Source: Zygnema cylindricum | Lineage: Eukaryota > Streptophyta > Zygnematophyceae > Zygnematales > Zygnemataceae | Length of the DNA: 64,000 nucleotides | Assembly (NCBI GenBank): GCA_037447655.1 | Contig: JBBHKE010001644.1 | Span: 253,233-317,232 of the forward strand | Reading direction: 5' to 3' | Shown: in pieces, positions 24,687 to 36,473 of the stretch | Numbering within the stretch: position 1 is the stretch's first letter | Layout: each line of letters opens with the position of its first letter | Made by a program: the position numbers and the translations under genes | Notes under the pieces: generated by a model | Told to the model about the DNA's origin: nothing | What the model saw: only the letters and a program-made list of their open reading frames with translations | Database searches by the model: none

Positions 24687-26200
24687 TTGTAGGAATATTC
24701 TATTTTCAACTATAATTCGCCTCTCTAAGGGCGAACTAAATTTGAATGTCACAATAACTTTTACAGTTAAATTAGCTAAGTTGATCAAATTACATTATAA
24801 TTTCTCATTTATACGCCACATTATAACTTCTCATTTATAGAATGTTTTTTGAAAGAATAAGACATGTGTTGATTGATTGAAGGTAATTATTTTGGGTTGG
24901 CATATGAGATTGTATTGTTTCGGTGGAGTCGTATTAAATGTATTAAAAATCCTTCTTTGGATTATTAGTAAGATGTAACGGATACGATTCTCGTGGTTAT
25001 GAAATGAAGATAAAATTTGTTATAAATGATAGATATATTGACAACTAGGTTTTTGAGCTTTAGATGTTACTCGACAACACGTTTCAAACCCTTGCGATTA
25101 TAATTTACATAATGAATAACGGTTCTACAATATTTTTCCCATGTTGTTAATGGGACCAAATGCAAAATTGTAAACCATTGTTTTCATGAATTTTATATAT
25201 AGTTGAGACAAACGCTTGGAATAAATTGTTGAAAGATGTATGGAGCTAGGAAAATCGAGATAGTATGGTAATGAATGTGTTGAAATTGTCGTACGATGTT
25301 GTTGTTTTGTATTTTCCCTCTTTCGATGAAATTCCTAATTGCAATTTTTTATTAAATCATGCATACTCTTAACTTGCAAGTGGATTTGTTTCCCCATATT
25401 CCCTCACGTTTTGGGAGAAAGTACATCATATATCGTTATTAGCGTTAATGTTTTTTGCACCACTTGGTTTTTTAGGGTTTTTTAGGAGTTTTTAGGGTTT
25501 TTTAGGGTTTTTTAGGGTTTTTTAATATTTATTTTCCGTGCTCATAAGTCTTCCTTTGTCTGAAGATCACCAATCCGAAGGTGACACGCTACCTCTCCAT
25601 CGAAGCTTACAACGGACAAGAAGGGAGGAAAGTTCATTTAAATAACCAAAAACACATTCATTTTATTAACATCACACGATATAGCAGTCAAATAAAAATC
25701 GTTAAATAATTTGGGTGTTTATCACATACAAAGTACCAAATAATTAACACACTTCAAAGAAATAAAAAAACTCCGAACGTTTTTTTTTTTAGACTTAGAC
25801 TCTGATTGGTCCAAAGCACCAAGTTGTCAGATTGTACGTTGTTGCTTTAGGAGATTAGGAGGAAAGACGCCAATATAGGAGAAGTCTAAAGGAAAATGCA
25901 AATAAAGAAACATTGTCTCATGTTATAAAAGAAACGTTTTCCAAAGACATCACTTTTGGGAGATGTATTCCCTTCTACTCTAATTCCGAAAAGGCGCTTT
26001 CTACGGTCGACCTGCTTTCGCCTCTGAACCCCAACCGCCAAAATCCTAGATTTGCAGTTCGACGGGTAACTTTGATTTAGGCGACAAACATACATTTCAA
26101 GATCCACGCAAGGGCAGACCTATTCTTGGCAGACCTATTCTATGTAGTTACTAGTTAGCGTGCGAGCTGGAAAAATTACGCGAGACGGTACCACCAAATT
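24687..26200. other. KNOX 3' UTR and intergenic DNA
   Basis: AT-rich. Possible polyadenylation signals lie near 25222. At 25470-25530 several GTTTTTTAGG units form a short tandem tract. At 25566-25625 a GC-richer stretch looks unlike its surroundings but I can assign no product. The target duplication CCGACTAG of the next element ends at 26208. Confidence 0.45.
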
Positions 26201-26208
26201 CCGACTAG

Positions 26209-27256
26209 TGCCCGCGAATCGTAATTAGAGTAATGAAAAAATTAGAGTAAAAAGGCAAAAAAAACAATTAAAGTAATGAACTCTAATTTAGGTGATAGAA
26301 CTTTTTCACAGAGGAAGTTTACTCTGATTTATTTAAGTACTCTATATTGGGTTATGTCGGCAATAAATATCCGCGCTGAAATTATAAACACTAAATTACG
26401 TAAACGTACAAAATATGTCAGTCCGTAATTATGACGTTAGTATTATTTGTCGCGCTGAATGTCAGTTAATGTTCACACAGACGACGATGCTGTCGATGGA
26501 CGAGAGTTATGCGAACGGCTTTTTCCCGATGTGATTGATTTTTCGTTTAGTGCGATTTCACGTGCGAGCGCGATTCTATTCATAGTTCAAAAGTAGGTGA
26601 CCGTACGCCCATACAATATGCCTATTATATGCAAAACATACAATATTGGCCGCAAAATGAAATAAAATAGTTACAGGGTTGAGTTGCACATCGATCGATA
26701 GAGAATTAAACGTCATGTCTAAATTTGAAAAAAAAATCGGACAAAAAAATATTTTTCTGTGAGTTTTGAGCGACTTTTTATTTAAACCGTCAGATTCAGA
26801 CGATCTGGCGGTCGTTGATGAAAGTAACGATCTAAGATGATCACATGAAAAGCCCATAACACAACTTACGATAGGACTATCGTCAGATTCGGACGATCGG
26901 ACGGTCGCTGATGAAAGTAGCGATCTAAAAAGATCACATGAAAAGCCCGTAACACAACTTACGCTAAAGGCGGCCTACAAAAGGCCTACCAAAAAACGCC
27001 TACTTTTGAACTATGATTCTATTAAATCATTATTTGTACCTTTTTACTTCAAAAAGCACAATTTTGCACGGTCGAACGTCGTCCGTACTCCACACTATTA
27101 AAAAACGAACCTATATTACAACTTTTTACGCAAATTAAACTTTCCTAAATAAAAATAATGAAAAAATTAGAATCGTTTACTCTATTTGATGTCATAGATT
27201 CGAAATTTCGAGCGACCGAATTATAGTAATTTACTCTAATTACGATTCGCGGTGTA
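26209..27256. mobile_element. CACCG-family element, interrupted
   Basis: The left terminus is slightly decayed (CCCGCGAATCGTAATTAGAG). The right terminus is intact (TTACTCTAATTACGATTCGC, GGTG, TA). The hAT-type MITE at 26581-27015 is inserted within it. This element in turn sits at the first TA of the hAT element that starts at 27255. Confidence 0.85.
26581..27015. mobile_element. hAT-type MITE with CATAGTTCAAAAGTAGG termini
   Basis: The 435-bp element has perfect inverted ends (CATAGTTCAAAAGTAGG and its complement). It is flanked by the 8-bp direct repeat ATTCTATT at 26573-26580 and 27016-27023, which is the hAT target duplication length. Inside are diverged repeats with GATCGGACGGTCGCTGATGA and TCACATGAAAAGCCC. 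Relatives lie at 34132-34587 and 48255-49087. Confidence 0.93.
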
Positions 27257-28783
27257 GTGTTGGGTAACGGGTAATTTCATATCGCAATAATTTCGATATT
27301 CGATATATTGAATATCGAGCAAACTTCTTGATATATCGTACCAAGACAAACAAAAATTATCGCAATATATTTCGCGATATATAGCATTTTTTAAATTTAA
27401 TATTTTGTATAATATGTTATTTTAGCGATGAAGACAAATTGTTTGATACGCCACGTACTCCGTGATTTTCGTTCCATCAGGCGAAAAGTGGCGTAGTTTA
27501 CATAAATTCGCGACCCTCCGTACCAAATCGTACCGCCTGTTTTGTTTTTATACGAAAAAAAACATTACAAAGAATCTTGCCGATACTCTCCGAAGGTCTT
27601 GGAGGTAATACCGGCCGTCAGATGTTCATGTGCGAGGAGTTCGCTTCATTTTTTTTCTGAAACTATCAACCCACATCGAGGAGGTGGGTTGGCAGATACA
27701 TAAAAAAAAAGTTCGTGATACGCTGGACGATTAAGCTACGTGTCATGATGGAAAACCAACAAAAAATCTTAAGATTTGCACATGACACTTGCTTTCCAAA
27801 ATACACCGATAATAAAAACGAAATTTCGTAACATTCCTACATCACGCTATTTTCGGTAACTTTTGTTCGTCACACTATTTCTCTCAAATGACTTTCGCTA
27901 TGTTCGAAAACATAAACCCTAAAAAATGAGTTGGCGTACAGATCGGCGTCTACAAAAAGTATAAAAGTTTTGTCGTATGATTACTTTGTACGCAACTACA
28001 TGGTACGAAAGTGAAGATTTGAAGCTAGTTTGTCGGTGTTAAACATCTAAAGATATTCAATATCAGATCGTAGATTGCGTGGCGCCATTCATTTTAGAAC
28101 ACGTGGCTTACAGACTCTACGTGATAGAACATCGACTCAATCAACCCGGTCTGTAGAGTTTGCCGTACAATTACAAAAACGTATGATGGACCTTCACCCT
28201 TAAAGGTAGACGCTGCAAAATGTAAAAAAACAAAAAAAGTAATAATTTCGTAATTCATATTATTCATTATTTAGTACGTAGAGATTTCACATACGAAAAG
28301 GTCACGCAAATTAAGCAAAAGTATAATCTGAAAAAAACAATTGCAAACTGTTCTTTTCATGCTTTCGGCCAGGAATACCTACCAATCTGCAGGCATTTTT
28401 ATAGGCATCTACCTATCTGCAGATTGGTAGCCATTACAACTTATCCATTTCCAAGGACTAATATTATAGAAAGGTTACACTTTTAGTTTTCTCCATGGAT
28501 TCCCAAGGGATGGGAGGTAGTATGGGAAGTGAAGAGGATAATGACATTGACATGCTTTTGGATATTTACTACCAGTTGCAGCAATATTAATACTAGCAGC
28601 AATAGCAAAAATATTTATAATTTTTTGTTTTAAAAAGCCTCGATATATTGGAGATACGATATATTGACGATACATCGCGATATTTAGCTTTTCAAAATAT
28701 TGAAGCGATATATCGATTATCGGGTACCCGAAATTCGATATATATATCGAATATCGGCAAAAGGTCCTCGATACCCAACACTA
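27255..28783. mobile_element. hAT-like non-autonomous element with TAGTGTTGGGTA termini
   Basis: The ends TAGTGTTGGGTA and TACCCAACACTA are inverted. The right flank CCGACTAG (28784-28791) matches CCGACTAG at 26201-26208. That is the expected 8-bp duplication once the CACCG element inserted at the left terminal TA is removed. The outer parts are rich in ATATCG/CGATAT. The middle, about 27459-28200, is a Harbinger-like A copy. No transposase remains. Confidence 0.85.
27459..28203. mobile_element. Harbinger-like A-subfamily copy, diverged
   Basis: The sequence closely follows the A element at 32307-33045. It starts with a TTCCATCAGGCGAAAAGTGG stretch and ends CGTATGATGGACCTTCACCC followed by TTA. 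The left end is altered. A near-palindrome (CAACCCACATCG to GGAGGTGGGTTG) lies at 27667-27691. Confidence 0.7.
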
Positions 28784-28857
28784 CCGACTAGGTTTACCAA
28801 AGACTGACGGAAGATTCACCAAACGACGGCCAAAAGATAGGAATTGGGCAAGTACAG

Positions 28858-29362
28858 TACACCGCGAATCGTAATTGGAGTAAAGAAAAAATTAGAGTAA
28901 AAAAAAAGAAAAAAATAATTCGAGTTATGAGCTCTAATTTGAGTGATATAATTTTTTCAAAAAAGAATTAACTCTAATTTATTTATGTATTCTAATTTGA
29001 CGCGCTAAATATCTCTACTGTGAATTAGGTATTCGTACAGAATTTGACAAAACGTACAGTTTATCGTTAATATGACGTTTGCACTACGCGGTTTGTTAAA
29101 ACGCAGTTACACGATAACGGTATGTATTAAATCATTATTTGTACTTTTTTACTTAATAAAGCGCAATTTTGCACGGTCAGACACCGACAGTACGTCACAC
29201 TATTTAAAACGACACTGTATTAGAGTTATTAACTCCTATACAAAAAATACCTTAAACAGTATAATGCAAATTTTAGAATCATTTACTATATTTAACGTGA
29301 TAGAGTCAAAATTTAGGGCGACCGGATTAGCCTTGTTTACTCTAATTAGGATTCATGGTGTA
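28858..29362. mobile_element. CACCG-family MITE, 505 bp
   Basis: The left end is TACACCGCGAATCGTAATTG; the right end is TTACTCTAATTAGGATTCAT followed by GGTGTA. TA flanks both ends. The copy at 41769-42273 has the same length and a similar interior, including TGACGTTTGCACTACGCGG. Confidence 0.9.
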
Positions 29363-29404
29363 ATGTACTGCTCTCCAATGCACTGTACTGTACTGTACTT
29401 TAGC

Positions 29405-29490
29405 GTTAAAATATAGTTTGTATGAGGATTGCTTCTGCGTTTATAGTGTTAAAATATAGTTTGTATGAGGATTGCTTCTGCGTTTATAGT
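29405..29490. repeat. Perfect 43-bp tandem duplication
   Basis: A 43-bp unit beginning GTTAAAATATAGTTTGTATG occurs twice without a mismatch (29405-29447 and 29448-29490). It lies between two MITEs and is evidently recent. Confidence 0.95.
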
Positions 29491-29658
29491 TCTTACGTCT
29501 GGTCTATGTGACATGGACGATTCGCAACCAAAAAAATAATTAGCCTTAAAAAATAACAATTAGTAGTAGTAACGCTATTTTGTGTTCGATGGCAAAAGTC
29601 TAAAGGACGGAACTAGAGTTGTTAACGTTGAAATACCCATTCATGGTGTAAATTACAT

Positions 29659-30196
29659 TACACCGCCAATCGTTATTAGCGTTGTGTACACTAATTCCGT
29701 CCCGCTTTTTTTTATTATTCTCTATTAGTGTAGTTTATTCTATTTTTTTATTTATTATATTTAGGGTTATTTTCAGTACGTTCTCTTAAATAGAGTTGTG
29801 TACGGTCAGTGTCAAACCGTACATAGATGTACCTTTTTAAGTTAAAAATTACAATAAATTTGTTTTAGTAACCGCAATCGCATGAGAATGTGCGTTCTAA
29901 AAAGGAAAAAAAGCGAAGTCGTAAAAAATCCCGTTCCCACATATTCGTGCGACAGTCTTGTTTCGACCGTGTGCATGTACGATTTGTGTACGATTTGTCA
30001 GATTTTGTACGGAGACCTATATTAGTGTAAGCATGTTTGCGACTGACATTTTTTTTTTCAAAGATCTAAATTACCATAATCAAACAATTAGAATGTATGA
30101 TTTTTTCCAAAATTTTAAAATTCTTAAATAGCGTACACCACTGTAATTATTATTATACGCTAATCAAACTCCCACGCTAATAACGATTGGCGGTGT
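29659..30196. mobile_element. CACCG-family element, about 538 bp
   Basis: The ends are TACACCGCCAATCGTTATTA and its complement GCTAATAACGATTGGCGGTG with TA. The CG-to-GC change in the terminus is present in both ends, so the two TIRs have changed together. This is a subfamily mark shared with 63758 onward. Confidence 0.9.
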
Positions 30197-30634
30197 ACTG
30201 TAGCTACTACACCGTGAATCGTTATTAGACTTATGTACTCTATATCGACGCCCCAAAAGTTTGACATTGATACCCAAAATACAATGACTGATTCTATTTT
30301 ATCCTTAATGTTAATTACGGTTCTTGTGAATTATCGTCACTGGAATTTCCGTACTTATTTCATGAATAGCGTGGTGTACGGAATGTGTTTGCTGGTACAA
30401 AACTGTACTTCATTACTTAAAATCGCACGGAAATTGTAGTTAACTTATTTTGGTCGCATACAAAACTGGGCTTAGAATAAACGTGGAGTCGAGTTTGCGA
30501 CAAACGCATTCGCAAACCCAAATAAGAATTATGGATTAATTACGCTGAAAGGACGCGACGTGGTACGGATTGTAGATTTTGTACTTCAACCTATTTTAAT
30601 GTATATGTAATGACGACTGATTCTGTATACCTAA

Positions 30635-31402
30635 GGGTGGCGTTCCATCAAGAAATTTTGTAATCGTACGAACAACATTACAGGATGCTACACTTTGAAC
30701 GTTGTTATCTCGCGCAGAGTTTGTAATCCACGTGCTCCGGAATGAGTGGTACGGAAGATAAGATCGTATTTTGAAAATCGTCAAATATTTTTTACACGGA
30801 GCAACTTCAACTCGAAATCGTCATTTGCATACCATGTACATGCGGACCAGGGCATCTTACCACACACATTTTGTACTCTTTGCAAACGCTTGTCAGATGC
30901 CAGTTCATTACTTACAACCCTTGTCAGATGCCAGCTCATTGTTTTTAGGGTTTATGCTTTTTCGCGTGACGAATGAGCGCTTCCACAAATAGTGTGACGA
31001 ATGGCCAGTAACAAAAATAGCGCGACGAAACCTCGTTACGAGATCACTTTCGTGATTTCCGTTGAATTTTTTAATGCATATATCATGTGCGAAATTTTTC
31101 GATTTCCGTTGGTTTGCCGTCGTGACACGTATGTTCATTATCCAACGTGTCGCGGCTCAATTTTTTATGTAAATGGTGATGTGCCTCCTCGAGGTACATC
31201 ACCATTTTCATAAACTTTTGAAGCGAATACCTCACGAAAAAAAATCCAACGGTCTTTGTTACCTCCCATACCTTTGGAGAATATTGGCAAGATTCTCTAT
31301 AATGTTGTTCGCGCATAAAAACAAAATAAGAGGTACGGAATAGTACGGATAGGTCCGGATTTCTGTATACAACCTCACTTTTCGTCTGATGGAACGCCAC
31401 CC
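30635..31402. mobile_element. Harbinger-like element, A' subfamily
   Basis: The ends are GGGTGGCGTTCCATCA and TGATGGAACGCCACCC, flanked by TAA on both sides (30632-30634 and 31403-31405). The 768-bp element contains a hairpin at 31172-31206 with 16-bp arms that differ at one base, about 196 bp from the right end. No transposase. Confidence 0.93.
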
Positions 31403-31519
31403 TAAATCATCGTTGTATAAAATTTTACAATTAAACATTTTTTTCATAATGGTATTGATACACAAATTAGAATCAATGACACTAATTTATTATTGATACT
31501 AATAATTTCTATAGTCTAA

Positions 31520-32303
31520 GGCTGCGGCCCCATGTAGTTGTAACTTAGCGTACTTACTTTGTATTTTAGCGCGGATCCGGCGGACCCGGATTTCAAGTGT
31601 CTCTATGTGTTCAATCGAAATTATTACTTAAGTTTGTGACAATTGTATACGTCGACAACGCCCGTGACGGCTGTCACCGTGTACAATTTGTGATGACGCA
31701 CCATATTTTCTTGAAACTTTTTGAAGCGTCGCAAGACACATCGTAATTTTTGAAACGATTTGCGGATTTGTATGTTGCATGTCTTTGCGAGACATCGTTT
31801 ACGTACAGCCTTGCACCCGTGGCTGTGCAAAATGCCTTGACGTAAACCTCTCCCGTCCGGCCGCCATTACTTCGCAGATTTTTCACGTTCGCAGACTTTT
31901 CAACTTTGCGTGAAATGACACTGCAACGTCGAGACCCCTGCAAAAAAAAAACCGTACAACATGCAAGCCGACAAAAACAAACAAACCCTGTACTTTTTTT
32001 CGTCGTCAAAACTTCTGAAATCTTTTCACACGTGGGAATATATTTTCAGATTGGTGTAGACGGATTTGCTTAGCTTAAAACACAGTGCCGATGTGTTTTA
32101 TGATAAGCTTGAAAATGACGTGACAGTGGGTCGAAAAACCGCAAGACGACAAAATTTCGTACATCCTAAATTCAAGAATGACGCAAATTGTACTTAACAA
32201 ATTTGCGATTTCTTCGTACGGTCGCAACTTAGGCAGTACGGCGCTAAGTTATAAAGGAAAACGACAGAAAAAAACCTGAACTTAGCCACATGGGGCCGCA
32301 GCC
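31520..32303. mobile_element. Harbinger-like element, C subfamily
   Basis: The ends are GGCTGCGGCCCCATGT and ACATGGGGCCGCAGCC, flanked by TAA at 31517-31519 and 32304-32306. The right TAA is shared with the next element, so the two abut. An inverted pair TAAAACACA/TGTGTTTTA lies at 32076-32100, 203 bp from the right end. Confidence 0.93.
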
Positions 32304-32306
32304 TAA

Positions 32307-33045
32307 GGGTGAAGTTCCATCAAGCGAAAAGTGGCGTTTCTAACAGAAATCCGCGACTCTCCGTACCAGATCGTACCGCCTATTTTGTTTTTATGCGAAA
32401 ACCAGCATTACAGAGAATCTTGCCGATACTCTCCGGAGGTCTTGGAGGTAATACTGGCCGTCGGATGTTCATCTGCGATGAGTTCGCTTCAATTTTCTCT
32501 GTTAGACTCAACCCACCTCGACGAGACCTCGACGAGGTGGGTTGGCATACACAGAAAAAAAAAATTTGTGACACGGTGGACAATTAAGCTACGTGTCATG
32601 ATGGAAAACCAACGAAAAATCTTAAGATTTCCACATGACACGTGGTTTCCAAAATATAAACGAAACTAAAAACGAAATTCGTAACATTCCCTCGTCACGC
32701 TATTTTCGGTAACTTTTGTTCGTCACACTATTTCTGTCAAAAGACTTTCGTTATGTTCGAAAACTGAAACCCTAAAAAATGAGCTGGCGTCGTCTGCAAA
32801 ATGTATAAAAGTTTTGTCGTATGGTCACGTCGTACGCAGGTACATGGTACGCAAGTCAAGATTTGAAGTTAAGTTTGTCGGTGCTAAAAATCTGAAAGAT
32901 ATTCAATATCGGATCGCAGCTTGCGTGGCGCCAATCAATTTAGAACACGTGGCTTACAGACTCTACGTGATGGAACTTCGGCTCAATCGACCCGGTCTGT
33001 AGAGTTTGCCGTACAATTACAGAAACGTATGATGGAACTTCACCC
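32307..33045. mobile_element. Harbinger-like element, A subfamily (reference copy)
   Basis: The ends are GGGTGAAGTTCCATCA and TGATGGAACTTCACCC, flanked by TAA. It is 739 bp long. At 32509-32544, 202 bp from the left end, the 12-bp arms CAACCCACCTCG and CGAGGTGGGTTG flank a centre in which an ACCTCGACGAG unit is duplicated. Confidence 0.94.
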
Positions 33046-33065
33046 TAATAACGATTCACGGTGTA

Positions 33066-33625
33066 CTGTACTGTACTGCAGCGATCCATGGTGCAATGTA
33101 ATTCACTGTGTACCTTTCTACCGGTACTGTAACTTTTCTCCCGGTATAAAGAACCGAACGACTGATCGTGTCGTTGTGCCAACTTACAACTGTTACAAGT
33201 ACGTACAGTTGTTGTTAGGTCGATATATCGGTGTCGCTGCGGTATGCAATCCTACAAAGCGCTACGAGAAGGAGATCGGGTCTATCCACGGCGCCGCAAA
33301 AGCTTGCCGCAATTTTTTCCGGCAAAAGAAGCTGCTGCCATGTGTGACGCAAAACAGCGCACCTGTCAAAAGGAATCGGAGAAAATGTCACTCCAGCGTC
33401 CCAACTCCCAAGTCATTGCAGCCGGTCCAATTATTGCCACCACGTCTGCTGGAATTAGAAATATCTATTTTTGATATTTCCGCGCGTGCGACGATAACTT
33501 CCAGAGTGGCGCTGCAGTTTGTCGTACAGCAAAAGTGTAAATTTGGACACGCGGCTGATTTACAAATGAAGACACTAGTGAAATCTGAGCAATCTATTGT
33601 CCTTGGAGTACAGGTCTTCAGCTAA
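33066..33625 (+). other. Unassigned open stretch with raised GC content
   Basis: Downstream of the nested MITEs one frame stays open to a TAA at about 33623-33625. The sequence is visibly richer in G and C than its surroundings. The frame has basic patches (NRRKCHSS, CRNFFRQKK). A second frame is also open over 33244-33474. I recognise no family, and the longer frame starts inside the MITE, so a real start is not evident. It could be a remnant exon, a transposon passenger or chance. Confidence 0.2.
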
Positions 33626-34131
33626 AGTTCGCTTTTTTTGTCGTTTCTGAGGTGACTCGTCAATAACTGCGCTGCAATGAACGGCGCGCTGATCGCCAAC
33701 AGGAGTGGGACAAAGAGTCTAAACTCGTTTACGTCGTCTCGGTTAAAGCCAGAATATGTGTCTAAATAGACCAATGAGAAGTGAAAAAAAGTCGCAACGA
33801 AACTTTTTTTTCTTGTTCTTGACTTTCTACCGTACTACAAATAACATGGTCTTATGACGAACGTTCTTCATTAAACCATGTTTCATTTTTTTTCAAAAAT
33901 CTGTAAGACCGCACGGGCATGTGAAACCGTTCGCATTCTAAGGATTAGCTAGAAAACGCCTGCAACGCGTATTATACGACTTTTAGCGTCGGTGGAGTAC
34001 TGGAGTGTGTGTTTAGTGCGCTGCAGGATACACATTCTACCATTATTTATTTAGTTTACTTTGAATAGAATTTCGAGTTTTGCTCTGCGTATCCTAAAGT
34101 AAGACCGCACGTCACAGCTATGGCTTGAGAC
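33626..34131. other. Intergenic DNA
   Basis: No feature beyond short AT-rich stretches. The 8-bp sequence CTTGAGAC at 34124-34131 is the left target duplication of the next MITE. Confidence 0.5.
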
Positions 34132-34587
34132 CATAGTTCAAAAGTAGGCGTTTTTTGGTAGGCCTTTTGTAGGCCGCCTTTAGCGTAAGTTGTGTTACGG
34201 GCTTTCCATGTGATCTTCTTAGATCACTACTTTCATCAGAGACCGTCCGATCGTCCGAATCTGACGATAGTCCTATCGTAAGTTGTGTTATGGGCTTTTC
34301 ATGTGACCTTCTTAGATCGTTACTTTCTTCAACGACCGTCAGATCGTCCAAATCTGACGGTTTAAATGAAAAGTCGCTCAAAACTCACAGAAAAATATTT
34401 TTTTGTCCAATTTTTTTTTCAAATTTAGACATGACGTTTAATTCTCTATCGATCCAGTGCAACTCAATCCTGTTACTATTTTATTTCATTTTGCGGCCAA
34501 TACAATATGGGTCTTAAGGCCATATTGTATGTTTTGCATACAATAGGCATATTGTATGGGCGTACGGTCACCTACTTTTGAACTATG
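34132..34587. mobile_element. hAT-type MITE, CATAGTTC family
   Basis: The element is 456 bp long with inverted CATAGTTCAAAAGTAGG ends and a perfect 8-bp duplication CTTGAGAC at 34124-34131 and 34588-34595. It has the same tandem GACCGTC/GATCGTC-containing repeats as the copy at 26581, in the opposite orientation. Confidence 0.94.
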
Positions 34588-34595
34588 CTTGAGAC

Positions 34596-36335
34596 TTTTG
34601 ACCGGTTTGACCTTGGAACGCTGAACTTTGGTATTGAAAGCACGAGAAGAGCAAGACCAGCTCGCTCGTATTTGTCCATATTTGTCCGTACCGTAAGTTA
34701 CGAAATACCGGCATTCCGAAAACAACCGATGTTTTGTTTTTTTTGGTATTGTCGGGCAGCTTAAAAAGTTTCCGGATTCCCTTAACCACTTCCCACGTGT
34801 TTCCTGACTGTACACGTTGAAAATATTTGTACTTTATCTGAACTGTCAACGTACGACTTTTTCAAGTCTTTATGTACTTTTTGCCCTGATATGCTCTGCT
34901 TCCTCCCAGATCTCTGTTTCCTTCTTTATCAGTTGCTGGCTTGCTGCTCATCCTCATGTGTGGCAACCTTTCCATTGCAGGTTGACGACCATTTTTTACA
35001 TTTTCTTATTCTCCATATTTTATCACTTATAAGCGCTAGTTGTAGTATGTAGTTAAGTATGTGTGTTATTTAGTGAAGGATTATGGCATATTTTTGTGGT
35101 TCATTCTTCATAAACCAGAATCAGTCAAATTACAGTTTCACAAATATGCGGTTGTCAGAATCTCAGACTGTAGGTGATGTCTGTTTGATTGATACAAGAA
35201 AAAATGCATTCGAGCACGGGTTTCAAAAACTTTTTTTTTCAGCAAAGCAAAGTTATTTCCAAAGTTTGTGATGTAAAACTTCTTCTGCAGACTGTTTTTT
35301 TTTGCGGTTTGTTCTTAACTCAAGCCAGTGTAGGGTAGCTGAATTCAATGCGATATCTCTTTTAGTTTTTAAAGGTATTATCAGATTATTTCGTTCTGTT
35401 TTCAAGGCTGTATGGCCCATTTTATGAGTTATTGTTTATGGAAGTAAATAACTAAGAAGAAGAAAGATACTGTGCAATTTGATTCCATCCAGCGTTATTT
35501 TACGACATTGCAAGTTTTTTGTCTAAATTCTTCTCAGCTTTCTCGTGCTTTATGAATTTGAAGTATAGGAATGTAGTTGAATGATGTATGTTTTCGAATG
35601 TTATCTTGACTTCACGCAAGTGCCATTGGATGACATATTTCAGCTTCTTAGGTCCCCTGTCCTTAATAAAATGCTCGTTTAATTTGGAATGTAATTGCCT
35701 TTAAAAATGGCTGCTGGATCCATGGATAGTAACCTTGTGGATTCGCAAACGAATTTGTGTTATTGATGTGTTTAGTTACTTTGTTTTTTATGTCAAATTT
35801 GTTGGCAGGTATAGCAATAGGAGATGTTTATGTGAGTTTGCCTGGTTACCCTCCTTCGATCTTCGGTTTTTTCTCGCGACATTAGCCAACAACAAATTTC
35901 TCTTTACATGGTAAAATTATAAATGGAGACGATGCATTCACATGTGTGGAAATATTCTCTACTTGTTCATTTTCACCCTTTTTTGTCCTCCAGAATGGTG
36001 TGGTGGTCATCATGACAGTTAACACCTTCAAATGTGACATACAACTTGTCAGTTGCAACTGTCATTGAGAAGAATGACGTGATTAAGATTATAATGAAGT
36101 TCAGGTACCAGAGAGAATTGAGTGGAAAAGTGGTTGATCGTAGTTCTTCCTCCTTTCTCTCGTTTTGCCTCTTATGACATTGTTGACCAGTATTGTTTTT
36201 GTGTAACATAATTGTTGTTTGTTAAGACTATAAGTATAGGGCACATGTTGTTCTTGTATAACATAATACAAACTATCATATATATTTTTTAAGACTGATG
36301 TATGGGGCTTGTTGAGGGCATTGCCGGGCTTTTAG
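34596..36335. other. Unassigned DNA between a MITE and a possible exon
   Basis: AT-rich with T-rich tracts that could be intronic. A CATTGCAG acceptor-like site at 34980 and a TTGGCAG at 35808 followed by a GTGAGT at 35833 suggest plus-strand splicing, but no frame gives a recognisable protein. No minus-strand continuation of the TRCF gene is visible. Confidence 0.35.
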
Positions 36336-36473
36336 GATGGGACATTTAAGAATTTGAATGTTAAAATACCGACTGGGCCATCTGATTTGGTATCCCAACC
36401 TTCTGGAGACCTCAGCTCGCCAGGCTCCACTTTTCGTTCCTTGCCCTTTCAAAATCCAGATTGGTCGGAAAAG
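36336..36473 (+). CDS. Possible internal exon of an unknown protein
   Basis: A CTTTTAG acceptor and a GTAAAT donor bound 138 bp (46 codons) open in the frame DGTFKNLNVKIPTGPSDLVS continuing to STFRSLPFQNPDWSEK. The composition is protein-like and clearly unlike the AT-rich flanks. I do not recognise the family. Neighbouring exons of the right phase were not found. It may be an isolated exon fragment captured by a transposon. Confidence 0.3.

Larger units (their letters stand above)
30208..33065. mobile_element. CACCG-family element split by three Harbinger-like insertions
   Basis: The outer ends TACACCGTGAATCGTTATTA and AATAACGATTCACGGTGTA pair with each other, including the G-to-A variant (GTGAATC and GATTCAC). 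Subtracting the inserts at 30635-31402, 31520-32303 and 32307-33045 with their 3-bp duplications leaves about 558 bp, close to the 538 bp of the neighbouring intact copy. This confirms one original element. Confidence 0.88.

Noticed and set aside
25470-25530. Internal telomere repeat (TTTAGGG)
   Set aside because: The units are GTTTTTTAGG with variable T number and only about five copies, not TTTAGGG.
32921-33625. Single 234-residue protein
   Set aside because: The frame starts inside a MITE terminus. Only the part after 33066 is worth noting, and only as unassigned.
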